NCBI GenBank assembly: GCA_036524115.1
Contig: DATDCY010000012.1
Location: forward strand, 26,867 to 90,866
Origin: a bacterium
Lineage (GTDB): Bacteria; JAUVQV01; DATDCY01
Direction: 5' to 3'
DNA: 64,000 nucleotides
A program made the position numbers and the translations under genes. A model generated the notes under the pieces. The model was not told the origin of the DNA. It did no database searches and saw only the letters and a program-made list of their open reading frames with translations. Positions 53,751 to 61,988 of this stretch are shown here, piece by piece. Every line of letters begins with the position of its first letter. Position 1 is the stretch's first letter.

Positions 53751-54791
53751 ATGGGGGGGACGAATTCCAGGCTGCGCTCTGGCGTCTCAGATTCAGCCAA
53801 CCTAGACATCTTGCGAAGCTTTGCGGTGATGTCGGTGCTCTCGGATCACGTCTTGGAAGCAGCGGGCATAAAGACAGGCATGTGTTTCCATCCGCTCGAC
53901 TGGTACCTGGGTCGCATGGGCGTCCTTATGTTCTTCGTACATACCAGCCTGGTTCTCATGCATTCACTCGAGCGCCTTTCGGTAAGCAAACGGCGACTAC
54001 TCGCGAGATTCTACGTAAGGAGAGTATTCCGGATCTATCCCCTCAGTATGGTGACCGTCCTTGGGGTTGTCGCGTTATCCCTGCCGCCGATGCCATGGGC
54101 CACGTTCCAGTGGCATGGATATGGCAATCTTGCATCGAATCTCATGCTAACTATGAACTTCACTCGAAGCACCCCGGTGCTCAATCCCCTTTGGAGCCTT
54201 CCGCTTGAGGTGCAGATGTACGTGGTTCTGCCTCTTGTGTTTCTCTGTCTTCGTGGCACTCGACCCGTACTCGCCGCATGTACTCTGTGGCTACTCGCCG
54301 TTGGTGTCGCAACGGTTCAGAGCGGGATCAGCGATCGCCTGAGCGTTGCGCAATTTGCCCCTTGCTTCATGGCTGGCGTAATTGCGTATACCGTGGGGCG
54401 AACGAATAATCTTCGACTAGTTGGCAGGCTTTGGCCTCTTGCCATCGTTGCACTGATCGGATTCTATCTGTTCTTCGAGGAGGTGGACTCCCAGATACAT
54501 TCTCCGATGCTGGGATGGTTCTTCTGCTTGGCGCTCGGAAGTGCCATCCCTTTCTTCAAGGATCTACCTGGCGGACTCTTCGCTAAGGTTGGGCGCATCG
54601 TCGCAAGATATTCATATGGTATCTACCTTCTTCATATAGTCGCTTTGTGGGGGGGGCTGTTCGCCCTTCAGCATTCACCGTTGCTGCTCCAGGTTATCGT
54701 GAGTACTGTCCTGCTCGTAGCGTTGCCGGTGGCTAGCTATCATCTCGTGGAAGCGCCTCTCATTCGAGTTGGACGGAAGCTTTCGGATTGA
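53751..54791 (+). CDS. Acyltransferase-3 family membrane protein
   Basis: 346 residues from ATG 53751; the frame is open from 53715. SANLDILRSFAVMSVLSDHV near 13 carries the family Arg and His, MGVLMFFVHTSLVLM, NPLWSLPLEVQMYVVLPLVF near 140 and SYGIYLLHIVALW near 285. About ten helices. A second such enzyme in the cassette after the one encoded at 47332. It is the last gene of the AT-richer block. Confidence 0.85.
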   Translation: MGGTNSRLRSGVSDSANLDILRSFAVMSVLSDHVLEAAGIKTGMCFHPLDWYLGRMGVLMFFVHTSLVLMHSLERLSVSKRRLLARFYVRRVFRIYPLSMVTVLGVVALSLPPMPWATFQWHGYGNLASNLMLTMNFTRSTPVLNPLWSLPLEVQMYVVLPLVFLCLRGTRPVLAACTLWLLAVGVATVQSGISDRLSVAQFAPCFMAGVIAYTVGRTNNLRLVGRLWPLAIVALIGFYLFFEEVDSQIHSPMLGWFFCLALGSAIPFFKDLPGGLFAKVGRIVARYSYGIYLLHIVALWGGLFALQHSPLLLQVIVSTVLLVALPVASYHLVEAPLIRVGRKLSD

Positions 54792-54826
54792 CGGCATGAA
54801 GCAGTCACTTGGGTAGACGCCGTGGG

Positions 54827-56002
54827 ATGACGGGACGACATTTGTCCCCAACGGCACCTCCACTCGGGATGGCGGATCTCTGGGGCGGGGTCTGCGGCCT
54901 GCTCAGGGGAAAAGAGACGGCACGTGTGGTCGAGGCGGAATTTGGGGCGGCTCTAGATTCGACGCACGCGTTCTTGACTTCGTCGGGCAAGGCGGCCCTG
55001 ATCACTGCCCTGCGAGCGCTGTCACGAATCGCGCCGGAACGCCGCCAGGTCGTCGTCCCCGCCTACACATGTTTCTCCCTCCCCGCGGCAGTCGCCAGAG
55101 CGGGGATGATCGCCGTGCCGGTCGACGTCGATCCCTCAACGCTGGACCTGGACCAAGAGGCTCTCAGGCGCGCAGTCAGCCCTGCGACGCTCTGCGTCAT
55201 CCAAGTCCATCTCTTCGGGAGACCGGCGGACACTGCGGCGATAGGGGAGGTGTGCAGGGAACAGGAAGTCTTCCACATCGAGGACGCTGCGCAGGCGCTC
55301 GGCACTACGCATGATGGGAAGATGCTCGGGACGAGGGGCGACATCGGGATCTTCAGTTTCGGGCGAGGGAAGACGGTCACGTGCGGTGCCGGGGGGGCGG
55401 TGGTTACGCAGTCGGGGCGCGTCGGCGCGCTCCTTCGCGACGAGGTTGTACATCTCAGAGCCCCGGCATGGCACCACGAGACCGCAGCGCTTGTCTCCGT
55501 CGGCCTGATGGCGCTCTTCATCCGGCCGGCGCTCTACTGGTTTCCAGCAAGCCTGCCGTTCCTCGGGCTGGGTGAGACGGTATACGACACCGAGTTTCCA
55601 ATCGCCAGGCTCTCGGGAATGCGTGCCGGTCTTCTGGGGCGCTGGCGGCGGAACCTCGAGCGGGGGAACGCTGCGCGGCAGGAGAACGTGGCGTGGTACT
55701 CCCAGCGGGTTCGCTGCGCCGTAGCCAGCGGCGACGACGCACCGCTGCTGCGATTTCCCGTGCTCCTCGCGACCGCGGGGCAGAAGGATCGTGCCCTGGA
55801 TGCGTCTCGGAGGATGGGGCTGGGAATCAGCGGGATGTACCCCGCGGCGATTGACGAATTGTCGCAGGTGCGGGCCGCGCTGGGCCGGCGTGTCGAATGC
55901 GCGCAGGCGCGGGATATTGCACGTCGACTCGTGACGCTGCCGACGCATCAGCATGTCCGGCCGAAGGACCGCGAGCGCATCGTGGGGGCGCTGTGCTCCT
56001 GA
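54827..56002 (+). CDS. DegT/DnrJ/EryC1/StrS-type sugar aminotransferase
   Basis: 391 residues from ATG 54827. PLP-binding Lys182 in FSFGRGKTVTCGAGG, the pyridine-contacting Asp153 in HIEDAAQALG, VVPAYTCFSLPAAVA near 77 and TSSGKAALITAL near 51. The C-terminal part is somewhat divergent (GLGISGMYPAAIDEL). Transfers an amino group from glutamate to a keto sugar or related carbonyl. GC rises again in this gene. It overlaps the next gene by 10 bases. Confidence 0.82.
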   Translation: MTGRHLSPTAPPLGMADLWGGVCGLLRGKETARVVEAEFGAALDSTHAFLTSSGKAALITALRALSRIAPERRQVVVPAYTCFSLPAAVARAGMIAVPVDVDPSTLDLDQEALRRAVSPATLCVIQVHLFGRPADTAAIGEVCREQEVFHIEDAAQALGTTHDGKMLGTRGDIGIFSFGRGKTVTCGAGGAVVTQSGRVGALLRDEVVHLRAPAWHHETAALVSVGLMALFIRPALYWFPASLPFLGLGETVYDTEFPIARLSGMRAGLLGRWRRNLERGNAARQENVAWYSQRVRCAVASGDDAPLLRFPVLLATAGQKDRALDASRRMGLGISGMYPAAIDELSQVRAALGRRVECAQARDIARRLVTLPTHQHVRPKDRERIVGALCS

Positions 56003-57141
56003 CGATCGCGTTCTGGTCTGCTGCAGCCTTTGTCCTGTACGCCTACGCGGGGTATCCGTTGGCGTTGTGGCTCATCGGGTTGTGCCGGACGCGGTCCGAG
56101 CGGCGAGAGTTCCAGTCCGAGGCGTTCTGCCCGACGGTGACGTTCGTCATCGCGGCACACAACGAGGAGCGGCGTCTCCCGGAGAAGCTGCAAAACACGC
56201 TGACTTTGGAGTACCCGCGCTCACGCTTGCAGGTGATCGTGGCCTCGGACTGCTCCACGGACGCCACCGACGAGATCGCGAGATCCTACTCCTCGGACGG
56301 CGTCACGCTTGTCCGGGCGACAGAGCGCAAGGGGAAGGAAAATGCGCAACGGCTGGCGGTCGAGGCGGCAACAGGTGAGGTGATCGTGTTCTCCGATGTG
56401 GCTACGATACTGCAGCCGGACGGTGTCCAGCGGATTGTTCGGGGGTTCGCTGACCCAACGGTCGGCTGTGTCAGCAGCGTGGACCGGTTCATCGAGGCCG
56501 ACGGCAAAGTCAGCGGCGAGGGTGCCTATGTGCGGTACGAGATGCTCCTGCGCCGGCTCGAAACCCGCGCCAATACCCTTGTCGGCCTGAGCGGATCGTT
56601 CTTTGCGGCTCGGCGGGCTGTTTGCACGCCGTGGGCCACGGACCTGCCGAGTGACTTCAATACGGTGCTCAATTCCGTTCGCCATGGTCTGAGAGGAATT
56701 TCCGACCCGGAGAGCGTGGGGTACTACCGAAACATCGCGGATGAGAAGAAGGAGTACAGTCGAAAGGTGAGGACCGTTCTGAGGGGCATCTCGACGCTCA
56801 TGAGAAGCCTCTCTCTCCTCAACCCGTGGACGTATGGGCTTTTCTCGTGGCAGCTCTTCAGCCACAAGCTGTGCCGATGGCTGGTGCCGTTCGCGTTGCT
56901 GCTGGCACTCGTGTCAAACTCAGTTCTCGCGGCAAAGAATCCTCTGTATCTTGCGACATTGAGCGTTCAGGCGGTGTTCTACGCGGCGGGAGTGGTCGGA
57001 ATTGCCGCGCCAATGGTGGCACGCGCAGCCCTCGTCAAGATTCCGGCCTTCTTTCTCATCGTCAACATGTCGATCGTGTCCGCCTGGTGGCGATACGCGA
57101 AAGGCGAACGTCGTACTCTCTGGACTCCGTCCCAGCGTTGA
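55993..57141 (+). CDS. Membrane family 2 glycosyltransferase (PgaC/IcaA-like)
   Basis: 382 residues from GTG 55993. One N-terminal membrane helix (FVLYAYAGYPLALWLIGL), a GT2 domain with TVTFVIAAHNEERRLPEKL near 38, VIVASDCSTDATDEIA near 75 and VIVFSDVATILQ near 120, and three or four C-terminal helices. It resembles processive beta-glycosyltransferases, but the QxxRW motif is absent, with the nearest equivalent at RKVRTVLRGI. Probably adds one sugar to a lipid carrier. Confidence 0.82.
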   Translation: MLLTIAFWSAAAFVLYAYAGYPLALWLIGLCRTRSERREFQSEAFCPTVTFVIAAHNEERRLPEKLQNTLTLEYPRSRLQVIVASDCSTDATDEIARSYSSDGVTLVRATERKGKENAQRLAVEAATGEVIVFSDVATILQPDGVQRIVRGFADPTVGCVSSVDRFIEADGKVSGEGAYVRYEMLLRRLETRANTLVGLSGSFFAARRAVCTPWATDLPSDFNTVLNSVRHGLRGISDPESVGYYRNIADEKKEYSRKVRTVLRGISTLMRSLSLLNPWTYGLFSWQLFSHKLCRWLVPFALLLALVSNSVLAAKNPLYLATLSVQAVFYAAGVVGIAAPMVARAALVKIPAFFLIVNMSIVSAWWRYAKGERRTLWTPSQR

Positions 57142-57161
57142 GATCGGCGCAAGGTAGGCGT

Positions 57162-58208
57162 GTGAAGCTGCTTCTGCGTAGAGGAGTGGCGGGGCTTCTC
57201 CACGCGTCCGGGGCGCCGCTCAAGAGACTGCGCGGGAAGGTGTGCATTCTGGCCTACCATCGTGTGCTGAAGGACGGCCAGCTTCGGCCGCGTGCACTGC
57301 AGCCGGGCATGTACGTTCTGGAGGAAAGCTTTGACCGGCAGATGCGGTTCCTCTCCAAACACTGTGACGTGATCTCGTTTCCAGACCTGCTTGGACTCTG
57401 GGGGGAGCGCAGGTGGGATGGCAATGGACGGTACTGCGTGATCACGTTCGACGACGGTTGGGTCGACAACTATCTCAACGCCTTGCCGATACTTGCAGAC
57501 CATCGGTTGCCGGCAACCGTCTTCCTGACCACCTCGCTGATCGGCACCAACCGCTGGTTCTGGCCGCAAAGACTCGGGCGGCTGCGCGAGCATTGTCTGG
57601 CCCAGGGTGTGAAGACTCAGTCGGGCGGTGGCCGAGAATCGATCGAGGACAGGGTCCTGTCGGAGATGAGCATCCTGCTCAACTACCAAGGCGCCGGCGA
57701 CGCGGAGATGCTGGATCGTGCAGTGGAGAGCCTGAAGGATTGTCCCGAGCGCGTAATCGAGCAGGTACTCGGAGAGCTTGAGGAAAGAGCCGGAATGGCG
57801 GGAACTGACGAAAGGGCACTGCTGAATTGGGATGAAGTCCGCGAAATGTCCGAGAAGGGAATGAGCTTCGGCTCCCACGGCAGTTCGCACCGAATATTCA
57901 CGCGACTCACCGTGCAGGAGATGGAGAATGAACTGGTCGAGTCATGGGAAAGCCTCCAGAGCCCTGGAGTCGCAGCGGTGCCCGTCCTCGCGTATCCCAA
58001 TGGCGACTGGAATCAGAAAGTTGAGGACATGGCAGCCGAAGCCGGATATCGGGCGGCCGTCACTACGAGATTCGGACTTGAAGGATCAGCACCGAAGGAC
58101 CTCTTCGCCCTGCGAAGGGTGTGTATTCACGACGACATAACTTCCACCGTCCCGACGTTCGCGATGCGGATCTCCGGTTTGCTCTGCAAGCAGACCGCCG
58201 AGCCATAG
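57162..58208 (+). CDS. Polysaccharide deacetylase
   Basis: 348 residues from GTG 57162. NodB-type motifs: CILAYHRVLKDGQL near 27, ITFDDGWVDNYLNALPIL near 90 and FGSHGSSHRIFTRL near 232, then VLAYPNGDWNQKVEDMA near 275. It is distinct from the DUF3473-type deacetylase encoded at 23327. Likely de-N-acetylates the EPS or its intermediates. Three bases separate it from the next gene. Confidence 0.87.
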   Translation: MKLLLRRGVAGLLHASGAPLKRLRGKVCILAYHRVLKDGQLRPRALQPGMYVLEESFDRQMRFLSKHCDVISFPDLLGLWGERRWDGNGRYCVITFDDGWVDNYLNALPILADHRLPATVFLTTSLIGTNRWFWPQRLGRLREHCLAQGVKTQSGGGRESIEDRVLSEMSILLNYQGAGDAEMLDRAVESLKDCPERVIEQVLGELEERAGMAGTDERALLNWDEVREMSEKGMSFGSHGSSHRIFTRLTVQEMENELVESWESLQSPGVAAVPVLAYPNGDWNQKVEDMAAEAGYRAAVTTRFGLEGSAPKDLFALRRVCIHDDITSTVPTFAMRISGLLCKQTAEP

Positions 58209-58211
58209 ACA

Positions 58212-59336
58212 GTGCCGCTCTCGGTCCTTCAAGTATTTTCTGGTGATCTATGGGCCGGCGCCGAGGTGATGGTGTTCCACCTCATCGACCGCCTGGCGGC
58301 AGACCCCAATGCGCGCGTCACGGCCCTCGCCCAAAACGAAGGCGTTCTCGCGGCGAAGCTCAGAGAACGTGGCATTCAGGTGGTCGTTGTTCCGGAAGCC
58401 TCCACGTCTTTCGTGGGGGCTGTGCGGAAGGCCTTTTCGGCAATCCGTTCCCAACATTTCGATGTGGTGCACACGCATCGCTACAAAGAGAACCTCCTGG
58501 GCTTCTGTCTGAGCAAGTTGCTTCACGTCAAAGTCCTCGTCGCCACCATGCACGGGATGCCCGAGTCCCCGATTGCGCAGCGCGGACGCCCCCGGGGTCT
58601 CGGGGTGACCGCGAAAGGAAACCATCTGCTCCTGCGCCATGCCTTCAGCAAGGTCGTCGTGGTCTCCGACGATATGCGCAAGGTTCTTGTCGATCGCCAC
58701 GGTTTCGCCTCGACGGATCTCGAGGTGATCCACAATGGCATCACCGTTCCCGCTGCAGTCGAGTCGGCTGAGAAGCGCGAGGCCGGACCGCTCCGGATCG
58801 GTACTGTCGGACGGTTTGTCCCGGTCAAGGACTACGCGCTGTTTCTCGAAGTTGCGGCGGCGATCGCGCGCGAGGCGCCCGATGTCCGCTTTTCGCTGCT
58901 CGGCGATGGACCGCTCAAGGAGGATCTGCGGCGCAAAGCCGAGAATCTCGGCATCGGCGAACTCGTCGAGTTCCGGGAGCCGGTCCCTGATCCAATGTCG
59001 TATTACGGATCGCTGGACCTCTATCTGAGCACGTCGGTTCACGAGGGCATACCGCTCAGCATCCTGGAGGCGATGGCGTGCGGAAGGCCCGTGGTGGCGC
59101 CGAGAGTCGGCGGTATCCCCGAAATTGTATCGAGCGATGCGGAGGGCTGCCTCGTGGACTCGCGGCGACCGGAAGACTTCGCCCGCGTGTGTCTGCAGCT
59201 CCTGGGCGACCGGCGACGAAGTATCGCAATGGGCCGCGCGGCGCGCGAGCGCGTACAATCTGCGTTCAGCGACAGGGCGATGGCCGATGCGTATCGGGAT
59301 CTGTATCGCGGTCTGTTGACGGGGGAGGTGCGATGA
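58212..59336 (+). CDS. Family 4 glycosyltransferase
   Basis: 374 residues from GTG 58212. N-terminal SVLQVFSGDLWAGAEVMVF, VVHTHRYKENLLGFCLSKL near 78, VIHNGITVP, IGTVGRFVPVKDYALFLEV near 195 and STSVHEGIPLSILEAMACGR near 278, then VVAPRVGGIPEIVSSD. Retaining glycosyltransferase; the composition matches the flanking high-GC genes, not the AT-rich cassette. Its stop overlaps the lipoprotein start (ATGA). Confidence 0.87.
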   Translation: MPLSVLQVFSGDLWAGAEVMVFHLIDRLAADPNARVTALAQNEGVLAAKLRERGIQVVVVPEASTSFVGAVRKAFSAIRSQHFDVVHTHRYKENLLGFCLSKLLHVKVLVATMHGMPESPIAQRGRPRGLGVTAKGNHLLLRHAFSKVVVVSDDMRKVLVDRHGFASTDLEVIHNGITVPAAVESAEKREAGPLRIGTVGRFVPVKDYALFLEVAAAIAREAPDVRFSLLGDGPLKEDLRRKAENLGIGELVEFREPVPDPMSYYGSLDLYLSTSVHEGIPLSILEAMACGRPVVAPRVGGIPEIVSSDAEGCLVDSRRPEDFARVCLQLLGDRRRSIAMGRAARERVQSAFSDRAMADAYRDLYRGLLTGEVR

Positions 59337-60172
59337 AGCGGCTCGGAGCGCTGGCAGCGGTCGCCGTGATCGCCGCCTGCGGTGTACAAGGGGCCAGGGA
59401 GGTCAAGAGCGTGGCGTTGCCCTCGATGAAGGACGTATCTCCTGCGGCATGGGAGCGGCTGGCCGAGAGCAGGATCTACTTCGGGCATCAGTCCGTCGGT
59501 GACAATATCTTGAAGGGTGTCGCCGCCATCCTGCAGGGCGAGTCGGGCATCCGGCTTGCCGTGGTCAAGGGTGACACGGCGGCGGCGCTTGACCGGCCCG
59601 CACTCGTCCAATCAGCCATCGGCGTGAATGGCGAGCCCGACTCAAAGACGAAAGCATTTGACTCGATCGTGCGGTCCGGCGTAGGTGGCCGGGCCGACAT
59701 CGCCTTCTTCAAGTTCTGCTTCTGGGATATCCGGGCTTCAACCGATGTCGCCGCCGTCTTCCGGCTCTACAAGCAAGTGCACGAGGCTCTTCGCAGGGAC
59801 TATCCGGCGACCACGTTCGTTCACGTGACGGTGCCTCTGAGTGTGCACCGCGACGGGATTCGTCAACGGCTGAAGGCGCTGCTCGGCGAGGTGGATGCCT
59901 GGGACCTGGACAATGCAAAGCGGTCCGAGTTGAACGACCTCATCGTTCGTGAGTATGAGGGCAAGGAACCGGTCTTCGATGTGGCGCTTGCGGAGTCGAC
60001 CCTCCCCGGAGGGGTACGGAGCACCTTTGCGATGGGGGGCAAGGCGGTGCCGTGCCTCGCCGCCGAGTACAGCCGCGACGGCGCGCATCTCAACGACCGG
60101 GGTGCCAGGTGGGTTGCAGAGCAGTTCCTGATCACGCTGGCACGGGTCGCCGAGGGGCGTGGAGGTCGGTGA
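59333..60172 (+). CDS. SGNH-hydrolase-like lipoprotein
   Basis: 279 residues from ATG 59333 with GGGGGAGG upstream. Lipobox VIAAC (Cys16). YFGHQSVGDNILKGVA near 44 sits where the SGNH block I would be (GHQSVG rather than GDS), ADIAFFKFCFWDI is near 125, and SRDGAHLNDRGARW near 250 supplies a D-x-x-H-like pair. It resembles SGNH/GDSL esterases but with a changed first block, so catalysis is not assured. An outer-membrane or periplasmic esterase acting on the acylated EPS would fit the context. It overlaps both neighbours. Confidence 0.6.
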   Translation: MKRLGALAAVAVIAACGVQGAREVKSVALPSMKDVSPAAWERLAESRIYFGHQSVGDNILKGVAAILQGESGIRLAVVKGDTAAALDRPALVQSAIGVNGEPDSKTKAFDSIVRSGVGGRADIAFFKFCFWDIRASTDVAAVFRLYKQVHEALRRDYPATTFVHVTVPLSVHRDGIRQRLKALLGEVDAWDLDNAKRSELNDLIVREYEGKEPVFDVALAESTLPGGVRSTFAMGGKAVPCLAAEYSRDGAHLNDRGARWVAEQFLITLARVAEGRGGR

Positions 60173-61059
60173 CGACAACGAAAGCGACTGAGGAGCCCGT
60201 CTTCATCCCCCACAAGGGCACGCAGCTCTTCGCGGTGCTCCACGCGCCGGAGCCGGCGAAGCGGCGGGACGTCGGCATCGTCTTCTGCGATCCGTTTGCC
60301 GAGGAGAAACTGTGGGCGCAGCGGCTGCTCGTCAACTTCGCGCGGACGCTTGCCCGGGAAGGTTTCTGGGTCCTGCGGTTCGACTGTCGCGGGCACGGCG
60401 ACAGCGGCGGGGAGTTCGAGGAATCCACCGTCGGGACCAGGCTGTCTGACATCGCCAGAGCGACGGCATTCCTGAAGGAGCGCATGGGCCGTGGCGCGGT
60501 CGGCGTGTTCGGGCTGCGCTTCGGCGGCACGCTGGCTGCCCTCGCGGCCGGCGCGGGGCGCGGCATCGCGTTCGCGGTGCTCTGGCAGCCGGTCATGAGG
60601 GGCGAGGCGTACTTCCAGGAGTGCCTGAGATCCAATCTCGCGACGCAGATGGCGATCTACAAGAAGATCGTCCGGACCCGGGAAGACCTGGTCCGGCGAC
60701 TCGGCGAAGGCAAGCCGGTCAACGTCGATGGATACCTCGTGTCGCCGGACTTCCATCGCGAGGCGTCCGCAATCGATCTGCAGCAGGAAGCGGCGAAGCT
60801 CAGGATTCCGTTGCTCCTCGTGCAGGTGTCCAAGGCGGAGGGCGCCAATCCCGAGAAGGGATACGCGGACTTCATCAACACGCTGCACGGCAACGGCGTT
60901 CCGGCGGCGTGTGTCGTCGTCCGCGGCGAACCGTTCTGGAAGGAAACGCGCTGGTACATCCAGGCCGTGGAGCCGCTGTTTGCGGAAACGTTGCGCTGGG
61001 TGAAGACGGCGGCGCAAGAAGGGGAGGGTCGCGGTGGAGCGCCCGATATCCTTCCTTAA
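60169..61059 (+). CDS. Exosortase hydrolase 2-like protein, second copy (Arg at nucleophile elbow)
   Basis: 296 residues from GTG 60169, overlapping the preceding stop. IVFCDPFAEEKLWAQRLLV near 40 and LRFDCRGHGDSGGEFEESTV near 73 parallel the protein encoded at 31230. The nucleophile elbow reads FGLRFGGTLAA, again Arg instead of Ser. So the replacement is conserved between the two copies rather than a chance mutation. Its end overlaps the next gene by 26 bases. Confidence 0.8.
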   Translation: MTTTKATEEPVFIPHKGTQLFAVLHAPEPAKRRDVGIVFCDPFAEEKLWAQRLLVNFARTLAREGFWVLRFDCRGHGDSGGEFEESTVGTRLSDIARATAFLKERMGRGAVGVFGLRFGGTLAALAAGAGRGIAFAVLWQPVMRGEAYFQECLRSNLATQMAIYKKIVRTREDLVRRLGEGKPVNVDGYLVSPDFHREASAIDLQQEAAKLRIPLLLVQVSKAEGANPEKGYADFINTLHGNGVPAACVVVRGEPFWKETRWYIQAVEPLFAETLRWVKTAAQEGEGRGGAPDILP

Positions 61060-61981
61060 CAGGGACGGCCAGAGGCTGTTCGGGATCCTGCATGCCCCGG
61101 ACGCGCCTTTGGCGCACGCCAAGGTGGCGGTGAACCTGCTCAATGCCGGCCTCAAGGGGAGGGTTGCGCCCAACCGGATCAGTGTCAGGATCGCCCGGGC
61201 ACTCTGTGCACGGGGCTTTCCGGTCCTGCGGTTCGACGCCCACGGCGTCGGGGACAGCGAGGGAGAGCTGACCGGCGTGAACGAGCTGAACATGGACGTC
61301 TGGGGGATGATCCAGCGGGGCGCCCTCGTCGCCGACACGCTCGCTGCAAACGACGTGCTTGCGAGAGAGACGGGGAAAGACCGGATTGTCGTCTTCGGGC
61401 AGTGCGGCGGAGCCGTCACGGCCGCCCTGGCGGCGGCGGCCGACGGGCGAGTCCGCGCCGCCGTGCTCGTGGACCTTCCCGTCCGTCTCGTGTCGTCGAG
61501 CATCGACATGACCGATCTCTGGATGGACATCCATCCGCCGGGAGAGATGGTGAAGGAGTACCTCCGGAAGGCGGCGGACCCGCGCGCGTGGATGAAGTTG
61601 CTGCGGCTGCAGTCGAACTTCACCGGACTGCGGAAGGTGGTCTTCCGCGGTTTGGGTGCCGGGAGAAGAAAGGGCCTTCGGGGGGGTGCCGCGGGCCACC
61701 CGGTTTCCGACCGGTTCCTGTGGTCGCTGAAGGACGCCTGCGATTCCTTTCTCGCCCGCAAGGGGCTTCTCTCGTTCGTCTTTGCCGAGAACGACTTCTC
61801 GGTCAAGGAGTTCAGACAGGATCTCCTGCCGTTCCTGGACGGCGGGGGCAGGGGGCTGCCTCGCGGCGTGAGCCTGCACGTGATCAAGGACGCGAACCAC
61901 ATCTACACCGAAGAGGCCTGGCAGGCCGAGCTGTTCGGCCGGATCAACGCCTTCTTCGACGCGCCGGGAATCGGACAGTGA
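61034..61981 (+). CDS. Exosortase hydrolase 1-like protein, second copy (Cys nucleophile)
   Basis: 315 residues from GTG 61034. SFLNRDGQRLFGILHAPD, LRFDAHGVGDSEGELTGVNE near 68, elbow VFGQCGGAVTAALAA near 119 with Cys in the nucleophile place, and HVIKDANHIYTEEAW near 290 for the catalytic His. Same order and features as the pair at 31.2-32.9 kb. It ends 7 bases before prsK. Probably an acyl transfer enzyme or thioesterase linked to EPS decoration. Confidence 0.8.
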   Translation: MERPISFLNRDGQRLFGILHAPDAPLAHAKVAVNLLNAGLKGRVAPNRISVRIARALCARGFPVLRFDAHGVGDSEGELTGVNELNMDVWGMIQRGALVADTLAANDVLARETGKDRIVVFGQCGGAVTAALAAAADGRVRAAVLVDLPVRLVSSSIDMTDLWMDIHPPGEMVKEYLRKAADPRAWMKLLRLQSNFTGLRKVVFRGLGAGRRKGLRGGAAGHPVSDRFLWSLKDACDSFLARKGLLSFVFAENDFSVKEFRQDLLPFLDGGGRGLPRGVSLHVIKDANHIYTEEAWQAELFGRINAFFDAPGIGQ

Positions 61982-61988
61982 GGGGTCG

